A stretch of 50,319 bases of DNA, taken from Fluviicola sp. XM-24bin1 (GTDB taxonomy: Bacteria > Bacteroidota > Bacteroidia > Flavobacteriales_D > Crocinitomicaceae). The stretch spans positions 1 to 50,319 of the forward strand of contig QCWI01000017.1 of NCBI GenBank assembly GCA_003149635.1, written 5' to 3'. The translations under genes and the position numbers were made by a program. Below the pieces are notes generated by a model. It did not search any database and was not told where the DNA came from. It saw only the letters and a list, made by a program, of their open reading frames with translations. Below are positions 33,632 to 41,945 of the stretch, one piece after another; positions within the stretch are counted from its first letter, which is position 1; every line of letters starts with the position of its first letter.

Positions 33632-36600
33632 TTAGTTAAATAATTGCTGAATTGCTGATTCAAAATCAATCGTATCAAACGACTTTAGATTGTACGAAGT
33701 CTGAGTCAATGACTCTCTCCCATCGTATTCGAATGAACTGAAGATGTCATCGTTCTTCTCCTCTACCTCTACAAAGCCTTCGCCAATTACCAAACCAATC
33801 TTGCCATAATCACCATAGAAGTACTCTTGCAACAACGGAATAATTTTGTCCTTGAAAGCCAGTTTCAAACCTTCCATTGTCTTTACATTGATTAAGTAAG
33901 CATGACCAATTGTGTGATCACGATCTATCAATACTTCAATTCGGTTGTTGATGACATTTAGTAGATCCTCCATGTAAATTACACCTATCGTCTTGTCTTT
34001 CAACAAGGACGGATTCGGCATACGCTCTTCGAACGTAAATCGTCTTCTAAGTGCTGTATCCAATGCTTCTACGGATCTATCCGCCGTATTCATTGTTCCG
34101 TAGATGTGTACATTCGATGGGACTCCAAAACTGCTTCTTGAATAGGGAAGTATTGCGGTCATCGCATTCTCCGCACCAAGACGCTTATCACCTTCGATAA
34201 GTGTTATTAATTCTCCAAAGACTGAGGATACGTTTCCTCTATTTATCTCATCGATAAAGATTGCGTAGTTGTTCTCAGGATCATTCTCAGCTCGCTTACA
34301 TAACTTCTTAAAGATTCCATCTTTAATCTCATATTGAATATCTCCGTCTGAATCTTCGCCCATGATTGGTTTGATTCCTTCAATGAAATCCTCATACGAA
34401 TAACTCTGATGAAAAGTCACGAACTCATAACGCTTGATCTCTTTATCGGACTGACCTTCGAAATTCTTAATCTCATCCCAAATCTCCGTTAATTCATCAG
34501 CGACAATCTCTTTTTCTTGTTCATCAAAACGCCAATTGGACTCCTCCGTCTTGTAAAATATCAAAGGAGGAAGTCTGCGTGAAGTATTCACATAATCACA
34601 CGCTTCGATGGTGTGCGACTGAAGTGTACCCCAAATTGTAGCACGAATATTCTTAGAGTCCGTAAGGCTCATTTTCAATTGTAGTAATTCGTGATTATAT
34701 ATATCAGTCACTTTACATTCTCCAAGATCTTCAACTACTAGCGCTATGACCTTCCACCAAGGAAGATCAGAAATAGTATTCAAGATAAATTGCTCTCTTG
34801 AGACTGAACTTTCCAATGAGGTGTAGTCGGGAAACAAATTCTTCTTCAATTGATACGTCTTCCCTGTACCAGGAGGGCCATACAAAATCTTATTTACTGG
34901 TTCCATAATTTCATTTTCTGATGTGGTATCTATACCTCTTTGCTGGTGGTATTGAATGTATTTCTTGATAGCGGCCGAATAAAACTTGTTTTTACCATAT
35001 GACTCTGGTCCAGCCGGAACATACTTACCGTTAGGGTCTGCTTGATTCTCAATAAGATCATCGTACAGCTCTTTTAGTTGATCAGTATCCTCATTCTCAT
35101 AGATATCGTAGTCAAGGACTTCGTTCAAAAGGTCCATTGCACGTAAATAAGAACTAGCCATATTACTGCTATCAGGATTATTGATCTTGATCCATTTTTC
35201 GAATTGTTCTTTGTAGTTCACTTTCATTTCTTCTTCTGATTCTTTATCCCATACCCAGTAACCGTCAAGCACTCTATACAACATGTTCTGAGCGAGCAAG
35301 TGGTAGTTCGGATCGTCTATGTGTTTTCCAGGATCTAGTGTTTTATTGTGCAGCGTTAATAGCTCTTTATCATTCTTGATGTAGTTCTCAACAAGATCGT
35401 CGATCAACTTCAGGTAATGCTCGTATTTCTCACCAGGACTCGCTACATCTACCCCAATTAAATCACAATACCTCGTGTAAAAGGATGACTTGTAGAGTAC
35501 GTGTTTACCTAGATCATTGAATCCCCAGAGTACTGATAACGTTCGTTCATCCTGACCCGCTGATGTCCACCCTGGATGCCATTTCTCCATGAGTCTACCA
35601 CCTTCATTTTTAGCAAACTCGATACGCTCCAGAATGGATCTCCTATCATCGAAAACGGTTTTATAATACTGTCTTGCCTCCTCACCATTTTTTCTAGCGA
35701 GATTGTAAAATGAATTTGATTGCTGTGATACCAGATTCCCCAATTTGATCGACGATAACATTGCACCGAAATCCTCAGCATTCAGGTCCCAATTATCCTT
35801 GAACTCCTTTCCGATCTCCCATTTATAGAGCTCATCTTTATTACCTGTTGTTTTAAGGAAATACTTATAGATATCCAATAGACGTTCCTGTGGATTCATG
35901 CGCATGAAACTCAGAAACCTTCGTCGCGGACCTTGCCTACGAATCACGTCCAACATGAATGGTAAGTGATTACGCTTCCAATTGGTTCTTGGAGCGATTT
36001 CGTAATAGCTCGAGACGTCACTTACTATTTGTTCTGCCAACGGATCTTCTTCTCCTTTCCAATCATCCAACTTCATGTAAACAAGTTGACCGATCTTGTT
36101 AGCAAACTCAAATGAATCCGAAGATAGTCTCGCATCTGAATTCACATCAAATTTCTCGTTGACATAAAAGCGCAAATAGATTTCACCTTTCTCTAAGTAG
36201 AAACCGCCCACATATTTACTTCCTATGATAATGGCTAGACGTTGCTTGGCATCATCCCTAAATGAAATAACCAGTTTGGGGTCATCTGCTTTAAGGTCTA
36301 ATCGATCGAGAATGAGCTTACCAGCATCAAGTGTTCGGTTCCACTGATTGGTTGTGAGTGTGTACAACCATTTGTAGCTGAATATCTTTGAAGAAAGATC
36401 TAAATCATCGTACCATTTGGTCTCGATCTCATAGCCGAGTTCTTGAATCTTCTGAAAGTGAGGACCGTCCTTTTTGATCTTTTCGAAGAAACGTTTTGGT
36501 AGATTCTTATTTGTCGCAATCTTGTATGCTGTTTCCAATAGATACGGAGGTGGGTATTTGTTCCCCGTTTCCGGATCTACCACATCATAGAGATAAGATC

Positions 36601-36703
36601 CACGATTGCCAGGAACACCCTTCTCTTCCAACTGCTTAATCGCTTCTTTTAAATGATGCTCCTCAACGCTTGAAAGTGTATCTAGAATTTCTTGTTTGGT
36701 CAT
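33632..36703 (-). CDS. mcrB: McrB-type AAA+ GTPase with long N-terminal extension
   Basis: A 1023-residue protein, about twice the size of E. coli McrB (459). The C-terminal AAA+ motor has Walker A GPPGTGKT at about residues 607-614, Walker B FIDEINRG at about 816, and the McrB hallmark GTMNTADRSVEALDTALRRRF. The first ~590 residues hold an unfamiliar domain (MTKQEILDTLSSVEEHHLKEAI; a beta-rich middle AIIIGSKYVGGFYLEKGEIYLRFY), presumably the DNA- or modification-recognition part. McrBC complexes translocate on DNA and cut near modified cytosine. Which base this one recognises cannot be read. It is the first gene of the mcrBC pair. Confidence 0.82.
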   Translation of the reverse strand: MTKQEILDTLSSVEEHHLKEAIKQLEEKGVPGNRGSYLYDVVDPETGNKYPPPYLLETAYKIATNKNLPKRFFEKIKKDGPHFQKIQELGYEIETKWYDDLDLSSKIFSYKWLYTLTTNQWNRTLDAGKLILDRLDLKADDPKLVISFRDDAKQRLAIIIGSKYVGGFYLEKGEIYLRFYVNEKFDVNSDARLSSDSFEFANKIGQLVYMKLDDWKGEEDPLAEQIVSDVSSYYEIAPRTNWKRNHLPFMLDVIRRQGPRRRFLSFMRMNPQERLLDIYKYFLKTTGNKDELYKWEIGKEFKDNWDLNAEDFGAMLSSIKLGNLVSQQSNSFYNLARKNGEEARQYYKTVFDDRRSILERIEFAKNEGGRLMEKWHPGWTSAGQDERTLSVLWGFNDLGKHVLYKSSFYTRYCDLIGVDVASPGEKYEHYLKLIDDLVENYIKNDKELLTLHNKTLDPGKHIDDPNYHLLAQNMLYRVLDGYWVWDKESEEEMKVNYKEQFEKWIKINNPDSSNMASSYLRAMDLLNEVLDYDIYENEDTDQLKELYDDLIENQADPNGKYVPAGPESYGKNKFYSAAIKKYIQYHQQRGIDTTSENEIMEPVNKILYGPPGTGKTYQLKKNLFPDYTSLESSVSREQFILNTISDLPWWKVIALVVEDLGECKVTDIYNHELLQLKMSLTDSKNIRATIWGTLQSHTIEACDYVNTSRRLPPLIFYKTEESNWRFDEQEKEIVADELTEIWDEIKNFEGQSDKEIKRYEFVTFHQSYSYEDFIEGIKPIMGEDSDGDIQYEIKDGIFKKLCKRAENDPENNYAIFIDEINRGNVSSVFGELITLIEGDKRLGAENAMTAILPYSRSSFGVPSNVHIYGTMNTADRSVEALDTALRRRFTFEERMPNPSLLKDKTIGVIYMEDLLNVINNRIEVLIDRDHTIGHAYLINVKTMEGLKLAFKDKIIPLLQEYFYGDYGKIGLVIGEGFVEVEEKNDDIFSSFEYDGRESLTQTSYNLKSFDTIDFESAIQQLFN

Positions 36704-36829
36704 TCTGTTATAGTAGCTTGATCAACGTTCCAATATACTCAAAATGGAGGATTTAAAGTTCTTACTAGAGCTCTTTCTAATGCGGTTTTTGTATATTCAA
36801 TATGTATCAATTCAAAGTCTTATAAGAAA

Positions 36830-37654
36830 ATGCTCAATAAACTCATATTCACTGCAACAATTGTCCTGAATTCTCTACTATCATTTAGCCAAAATGAGCG
36901 AGCTGTTGAACTTCATGATGCCGGATATCTGATGCATCTTGCGGGTAGTTACGAGAAAGCAATTGAATTCTACAATGAATCAATTGAAATTGATAATAAG
37001 TTCGTAGAAAGTTATATAGACAGGGGAAGTACGTATGAGGAAATGAATGAGTTTGAGAAAGCTTTAAAAGACTTTAACAAAGTAATAGAATTGAACATTC
37101 GACTAGTTGACAAAGCCTATAATAACAGAGGCAATGCTCTCAGAAACTTAGGAAGATATAGTGAAGCTGAAGAGTCATTCAAAAAAGCTCTAGAGTTGGA
37201 TCCTGAAATGTTTGAAGCATATTACAACAGGGCTCAAATGTATGCAAAACTTGGGAGGACAGATGATGCAATCAACGATTACAGCAGTGCGATAAAACTC
37301 AATTCGAAATACAGCAATGCGTACATCAATAGAGGGAATTTGAAGTATTCCAAAGGAAATTTGAATGGAGCAATTACTGACTATACAAGTGCTATCAATT
37401 TAAATCCATCTAATGAACATGAAGTTCGATTTAACAGAGGAATGTGCTACACAGCAAATCGTCAATATGCCGAGGCTAAAAGTGACTTTGAGAAGTATAT
37501 TGAAGTAGATGAAGATAGCTACGATGGATACTACAATATAGCCGTTTGCTGTTACTACTTAGAACAATTCGAAGAAGCATGTTCAAAAGCTAAAAAGGCA
37601 AAAGCACTAGGCAAAGCTGATGCTGATGGTTTAATTGAAGCTGCTTGCAAATAG
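36830..37654 (+). CDS. Tetratricopeptide-repeat protein with signal peptide
   Basis: A 274-residue protein with an N-terminal signal peptide (MLNKLIFTATIVLNSLLSFSQN) and about six TPR units. Units such as YEKAIEFYNESIEIDNKFVE, YSEAEESFKKALELDPEMFE, TDDAINDYSSAIKLNSKYSN and YAEAKSDFEKYIEVDEDSYD carry the A/G-Y-F-A-P spacing. It is probably a periplasmic or secreted scaffold. It is divergent from mcrB (126-base gap that must hold both promoters) and 4 bases upstream of the glycosylase gene. Whether it belongs to the defence set is unknown. Confidence 0.82.
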   Translation: MLNKLIFTATIVLNSLLSFSQNERAVELHDAGYLMHLAGSYEKAIEFYNESIEIDNKFVESYIDRGSTYEEMNEFEKALKDFNKVIELNIRLVDKAYNNRGNALRNLGRYSEAEESFKKALELDPEMFEAYYNRAQMYAKLGRTDDAINDYSSAIKLNSKYSNAYINRGNLKYSKGNLNGAITDYTSAINLNPSNEHEVRFNRGMCYTANRQYAEAKSDFEKYIEVDEDSYDGYYNIAVCCYYLEQFEEACSKAKKAKALGKADADGLIEAACK

Positions 37655-37658
37655 AGAT

Positions 37659-38288
37659 ATGAAAATCTCCTCCTACACCACACTCATTCGAGAACTCCCT
37701 CACCTACAACAAGCTTTTGACATAAAGCGAAGCATTTGGAAAGTACCTCATCAGCAAGAATTGGTGGATGAGATCTTTGTTAACGAGGAAGTAATTCGCA
37801 TCAACCGCGGAGATGTATTTAATTCAAATTCAAATATAGAACGGTTCATCATATCTACGCTCATGTGGGGCTACCCAACGAAAGGAAGAGGAAATAACAT
37901 TGACCGAATGTTGGAACCAAAGCACTTTGATTACTTGGCTAGTGTTTTGCAGCACTTTAAAGACAATGTCAATATGCCTTCTCATCAAATTGAAGATCAT
38001 TTGGGAATTGTACCTGGCTTGGGATTATCAACTATTACGAAGTTCTTGTATTTCTTGGACATCACAATTGACAATCAGCCAGCCTTGATTTTGGATAATC
38101 AGATCATCAAAGTAATTAACTCGAAGCGTTTTGAAGAATTGCAACCGCTTGAAGGAATACGCTATGACAATGGACCACTTCGTTATCCAGATTATTTATA
38201 CGAGATGAATTTGATTGCTGATCAACTGAAAGTAGATCCTGGACAGCTGGAGTATTTTCTATTTACGTTTGGAAATCAGTTGTCATAA
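37659..38288 (+). CDS. OGG-fold DNA glycosylase-like protein
   Basis: ATG 37659 is used because the frame upstream of it overlaps the TPR gene. The 209-residue product has STLMWGYPTKGRGNN, then VPGLGLSTITKFLYFLD with a helix-hairpin-helix-like GLGLSTITKF and ILDNQIIKVI. This is the pattern of the 8-oxoguanine glycosylase OGG-like family often found in bacterial defence neighbourhoods. Typical OGG1 proteins are longer (~310 residues). It probably acts on modified or damaged bases, but activity is inferred. It sits 37 bases from the PIN gene, with which it is convergent. Confidence 0.65.
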   Translation: MKISSYTTLIRELPHLQQAFDIKRSIWKVPHQQELVDEIFVNEEVIRINRGDVFNSNSNIERFIISTLMWGYPTKGRGNNIDRMLEPKHFDYLASVLQHFKDNVNMPSHQIEDHLGIVPGLGLSTITKFLYFLDITIDNQPALILDNQIIKVINSKRFEELQPLEGIRYDNGPLRYPDYLYEMNLIADQLKVDPGQLEYFLFTFGNQLS

Positions 38289-38325
38289 AATAAGAAAGTC
38301 TTTCCTAAGATACATCTCATCTAGG

Positions 38326-39111
38326 CTAATTCGGAATAAATAAGTAATGCTTTGTCGACTGATCTCTACTAATAATTTCAATCCACTTCTTTTCATGAGT
38401 CCAATATTTGGCCTGAGGATCCACATATACTAAGTTAAAAAGATCAAACCAGTCGTTAGGATGAAACTTCTGACCAGGGGTCAATTCAAGATCTTTAAAG
38501 TAATTGTCCCAGACCCTTACAAAAAGTTCAATTTCACTCCATGGATAGGTCTCAATATCCAATTGCAATTTGCCTTCCGTATATGACTGAACCATTAGAT
38601 TTAGAATATCTGCGAAAATTGGTAGAGAATTAACCGCTCTATGTGTTCTTTTGTTCGTCGTTTTCTTGATGTTTGCACGCACCTCAGGTAATAGGTTGTT
38701 TACATCCTCTGATATCTTATCAAGGCTTTTCCTCCATGATTCAATATGTGGTCTAAATTTCTGTTGCTCCGCAGATAAGAGGTCATCATCCACCTTTTCA
38801 AAATCAACGCTCATCAATTTTTCAAACCCTTCTAACATCTCTCCAAATTGTTTGTCTTGCGAGCTGCGGTCGGGATATTGTTTCTTGATGATGTAATCCA
38901 TTGGGCTCATGTCAATTATTAGACTATGCTCATCGTGTAGGGTCCTAACGATCTTCGACACATACTCAGTTTGATCAATCAAACGCGGAGTTAATGATAG
39001 CTCAAAAAGATTGAGATTCGTAGCAACTAAACTATTAGGTTCCCAAGCCTCTTTTTTGAACTCTCCGCATTCAATTTTGTACCAAATATTTGTGTCACAA
39101 ATTATTTTCAT
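38326..39111 (-). CDS. PIN-domain nuclease, last gene of ATPase-HNH-PIN cassette
   Basis: A 261-residue protein. The PIN nuclease signature begins ICDTNIW (Asp6, Asn8). An acidic residue at Glu37 and the C-terminal acidic cluster FHPNDWFDLFNLVYVDP (Asp220, Asp223, Asp231) could complete the metal site, with THEKKW near the end in place of the usual TxD. The long central insertion (residues ~100-180) is not typical of toxin-type VapC PINs (~130 residues). Its ATG overlaps the HNH gene's stop (ATGA), showing tight coupling to that gene. It may cut RNA or DNA when the ATPase is triggered. Confidence 0.68.
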   Translation of the reverse strand: MKIICDTNIWYKIECGEFKKEAWEPNSLVATNLNLFELSLTPRLIDQTEYVSKIVRTLHDEHSLIIDMSPMDYIIKKQYPDRSSQDKQFGEMLEGFEKLMSVDFEKVDDDLLSAEQQKFRPHIESWRKSLDKISEDVNNLLPEVRANIKKTTNKRTHRAVNSLPIFADILNLMVQSYTEGKLQLDIETYPWSEIELFVRVWDNYFKDLELTPGQKFHPNDWFDLFNLVYVDPQAKYWTHEKKWIEIISRDQSTKHYLFIPN

Positions 39112-40082
39112 CCGATTAAATTAAGATCCCTCGCAATATCCTGTCGAAACTTGGATAATGGTCTTAGATAAATTTTTTCTGGTTCCGTATAGGTACCAAT
39201 CAATACTCGTTCAAAATGTTCATCGTCTAGACCTAATTTTTGAAAATCCTCCAAGATTCCAGCTTTGTGAGATTCATCAAAGAACTTTTTAACTTGTAAT
39301 AACTCCTCGATAATGTCTTTTTGAGTGGAGTATATCGATTGGATTTGGAAGTACTTGTTGTACTCTTCTAACTTTGAATCATCACCACCGGTATGTCGAA
39401 AATCGAAATCAATGTCATCTGATTTTTGTGAAATCCAGTAATTGGATTCTGTCGAGGGATCCAGATAAAATTTATAAACATCCATCGCCTGGTCTTCAAC
39501 GAACACATCCGAAATAAAAGTGTTACTGTTTGATTTTGCTTTATTACAGATACTGCAGCATGGAATCAAGTTAAAAAATGATGTCGCAAGAAATGGATAT
39601 TTAGATTTTGGGTAGATATGATCTAATTCAAAAGTTGCCTTTTTTTCATCATCATCAATATACTCACCTTCAGCATCTATATTAGCTTTATCAATTACTA
39701 CAGCGAGCTGAGCGTTGCAATAAAAGCAGGTTTTTACATCGAGTAAATTCAGTTTTTCTAAATACTCCTTGTTTCTTAGCTCTTTATATTTAAGCGCCTT
39801 AACAATTGGCTCCCAGAATTTCTTAGAAATCTTTTCTACAGGTAAAATCTCTTCAAATTCCTTTATCAGATCAATTATTCCATTAGGAGAAGCAGCAATA
39901 ATATCTGGATATTTATCAATGATGGTCTGTACATATTCCTTGCGCTTTTTCTGCTTATAACCATCTGTACCAATTAAATCTTCAAGCCCTTTATCTGGAG
40001 AAATTCTTCTAGTATCAAATAAATCATCCACTTGATCTTTAACTGCCTTAAGTAGCACTTTATCCACTAAAATAGTTCTCAC
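39108..40082 (-). CDS. HNH endonuclease (PtuB-like), GTG start
   Basis: A 324-residue nuclease. The N-terminal ~110 residues are helical. The HNH core has Cys119-x2-Cys122 (TCFYCNAQ), then FELDHIYPKSKYPF (His155) and FFNLIPCCSICNKAKSN (Asn171, Cys176/Cys179), a zinc-knuckle HNH. It starts with GTG overlapping the ATPase stop by 4 bases (GTGA) and its stop overlaps the PIN start (ATGA). An ATPase followed by an HNH nuclease is the layout of Septu (PtuA-PtuB) and retron-linked pairs. It probably cuts nucleic acid when the ATPase is released. Confidence 0.75.
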   Translation of the reverse strand: MRTILVDKVLLKAVKDQVDDLFDTRRISPDKGLEDLIGTDGYKQKKRKEYVQTIIDKYPDIIAASPNGIIDLIKEFEEILPVEKISKKFWEPIVKALKYKELRNKEYLEKLNLLDVKTCFYCNAQLAVVIDKANIDAEGEYIDDDEKKATFELDHIYPKSKYPFLATSFFNLIPCCSICNKAKSNSNTFISDVFVEDQAMDVYKFYLDPSTESNYWISQKSDDIDFDFRHTGGDDSKLEEYNKYFQIQSIYSTQKDIIEELLQVKKFFDESHKAGILEDFQKLGLDDEHFERVLIGTYTEPEKIYLRPLSKFRQDIARDLNLIG

Positions 40083-41944
40083 TTCTTACCTTTTTTCTTG
40101 TTTCTCAATTCCTCGATCTCCCTTCGTAACTTCTCGTTCTCCTTTTGTTCTTTTATCAGTTGATCTTCGATCGTTTGTTCGCCTTTTTTCTTTTGAAGTA
40201 AGAACCTCATTCTATCTTTAATCACCGGCTCATCGACAATACTTATAAATTTTTCAAGCTCATCAATTTTATCTGATTTTAACTTGCCTTTTCTATTTAA
40301 CAACTCACTCGCGTCCTTGATTTTCCCTTTCGCGAACAACCCCATTAAACTCTTGTCAACGAAGAAACTATTAGATAGCATTTTATGAATCGAACCACCA
40401 AATGTATCCAATTCAAGATTTGCGATCTTTGTATCGCTCTTGAACAATCTAACAACGTTACCTTTCGGCATGTCAGACAACATAATCGGCGAGTGTGTCG
40501 CTAATAACACTTGAAATTTCAATCCCTTAACGCTCTGTTTATTTAAGAAATCGGTTAGCCATTTGATGAAGTTTTGTTGCCATCTCGGATGCAATGCTAT
40601 TTCAGATTCATCTAAAAACATTAAAACCAATTTTTCCTCATCCTTCTGTAAGTTATTAAACTTTGTACTAATGACTTCATGAAGACGAGAAAACAACTTT
40701 AAATAGTGCATTTCTCCCGTACTAAATGAAAAGTGGGTTGGAGCACCATCCGAATTTATTGCTCCCTCCCAATCGATCTTGAAAAGACGGAAGTGGTTAT
40801 AGGTGTTGAAATACAGATTAAAAAAATCAAGGACTCTGTCCTTACTATTCTTGAAGGGGACCTTCAGAAATGCCAATGTCGATGAAGGATTTTTTTTAGC
40901 GATTTCTAACAAATATTCTTTTGATGAATCAATAAAGCCCGTAATGTGCTCTAACAGAATACTCAAAGTATTTGAAGCAGCATCGGCTAAGTATCTTTCC
41001 TTTGAGTCCTTCCAAATTTTCAAAGCTGAAATGATCTCGGATGAAGTAAAATTTTGCCATTCATCTATTTTGGCAAGCTCTTCTTTTATTTCATCATATT
41101 CTTCTCCTTCTTTCGAATCATCACTTAACTGTTGACTCATTTCTAGTAAGAAATAAGCCATGATATATCTATAATAGGTTGTCTCGATAACCTTGATATA
41201 TTCTTCTTCTGACTTTAACCCTGGGCGCACCGCCAATGGACCCAACATGCCTTTTATCTCTGCATCATAACTTTTATCCTTTCTCGATTTAAGGATACTT
41301 TCGATATCCATTATCCCCAGAACAATGCTCTCGCAAGCCGGGATGATACTAGTTTTGTCTTCCGTAAGAAAATTGAGCTTTCGTTCAATTTCATACACTT
41401 CAAATACATTCTCCACATCAACCCATTTCTCATTCCCAATCCGTTGTAGCTTACTATGTTCTTTATATGTAGTCATTTTAATTGCACCCGTACTAATATT
41501 TGAATAATTCAGTGCATCATAGTACGAGTAAGGGTCCTTGATACTTTCCGACTCAAAAGGATAATAGCTAACCACATGAATATCTCTTAAATCTTGCTTA
41601 ACCGAAAAGCCTAAAGTGTTCTCAAATTTCTCATGCCCGAAACATTCATATTCTGTTCCATTCCACCAAATCGTGAATAGCTTCTGATCAGTTCTAAAAT
41701 CACTCGTAAACTCTTTGATGAGTGCCTTAAAAAACGATGATTTCCCACTCCCATTTTCACCGATAATGCACGTCAAATTTTCTATCTTGGAGCCATAAAA
41801 ATTGTTCGGCAATGGAGTTCCATGCAATTTACTCAGTGTGCCATTTATACTATCATAAGTAAATCGATGCTCTGTCGATAAATTATATTCATGATCTTTA
41901 ATAATTCCGAGGTAATCTTCTACATAAACATAAACTAACTCCAT
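40079..41944 (-). CDS. RecF/ABC-type AAA ATPase (PtuA-like), start of ATPase-HNH-PIN cassette
   Basis: A 621-residue protein. Walker A CIIGENGSGKSS (about residues 59-70), signature SFSTGEMHYLKL near 410, Walker B LVLMFLDESEIALHP near 440 and the H-loop LLATHSP near 482 form a complete ABC-type (AAA_15/OLD/RecF-like) ATP site. The C-terminus is a charged coiled coil (KENEKLRREIEELRNKKKGKK). There is no TOPRIM nuclease domain, so it is not OLD itself. It starts 1 base before the hsdS stop, so it is the seventh gene of the type I operon, and it shares a GTGA overlap with the HNH gene. It may sense phage or DNA state and hold the nucleases inactive. Confidence 0.78.
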   Translation of the reverse strand: MELVYVYVEDYLGIIKDHEYNLSTEHRFTYDSINGTLSKLHGTPLPNNFYGSKIENLTCIIGENGSGKSSFFKALIKEFTSDFRTDQKLFTIWWNGTEYECFGHEKFENTLGFSVKQDLRDIHVVSYYPFESESIKDPYSYYDALNYSNISTGAIKMTTYKEHSKLQRIGNEKWVDVENVFEVYEIERKLNFLTEDKTSIIPACESIVLGIMDIESILKSRKDKSYDAEIKGMLGPLAVRPGLKSEEEYIKVIETTYYRYIMAYFLLEMSQQLSDDSKEGEEYDEIKEELAKIDEWQNFTSSEIISALKIWKDSKERYLADAASNTLSILLEHITGFIDSSKEYLLEIAKKNPSSTLAFLKVPFKNSKDRVLDFFNLYFNTYNHFRLFKIDWEGAINSDGAPTHFSFSTGEMHYLKLFSRLHEVISTKFNNLQKDEEKLVLMFLDESEIALHPRWQQNFIKWLTDFLNKQSVKGLKFQVLLATHSPIMLSDMPKGNVVRLFKSDTKIANLELDTFGGSIHKMLSNSFFVDKSLMGLFAKGKIKDASELLNRKGKLKSDKIDELEKFISIVDEPVIKDRMRFLLQKKKGEQTIEDQLIKEQKENEKLRREIEELRNKKKGKK

Positions 41945-41945
41945 C

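Noticed and set aside
40079-41944. OLD-family nuclease call for the ATPase
   Set aside because: No TOPRIM motif follows the ABC core; the C-terminus is a charged coil.
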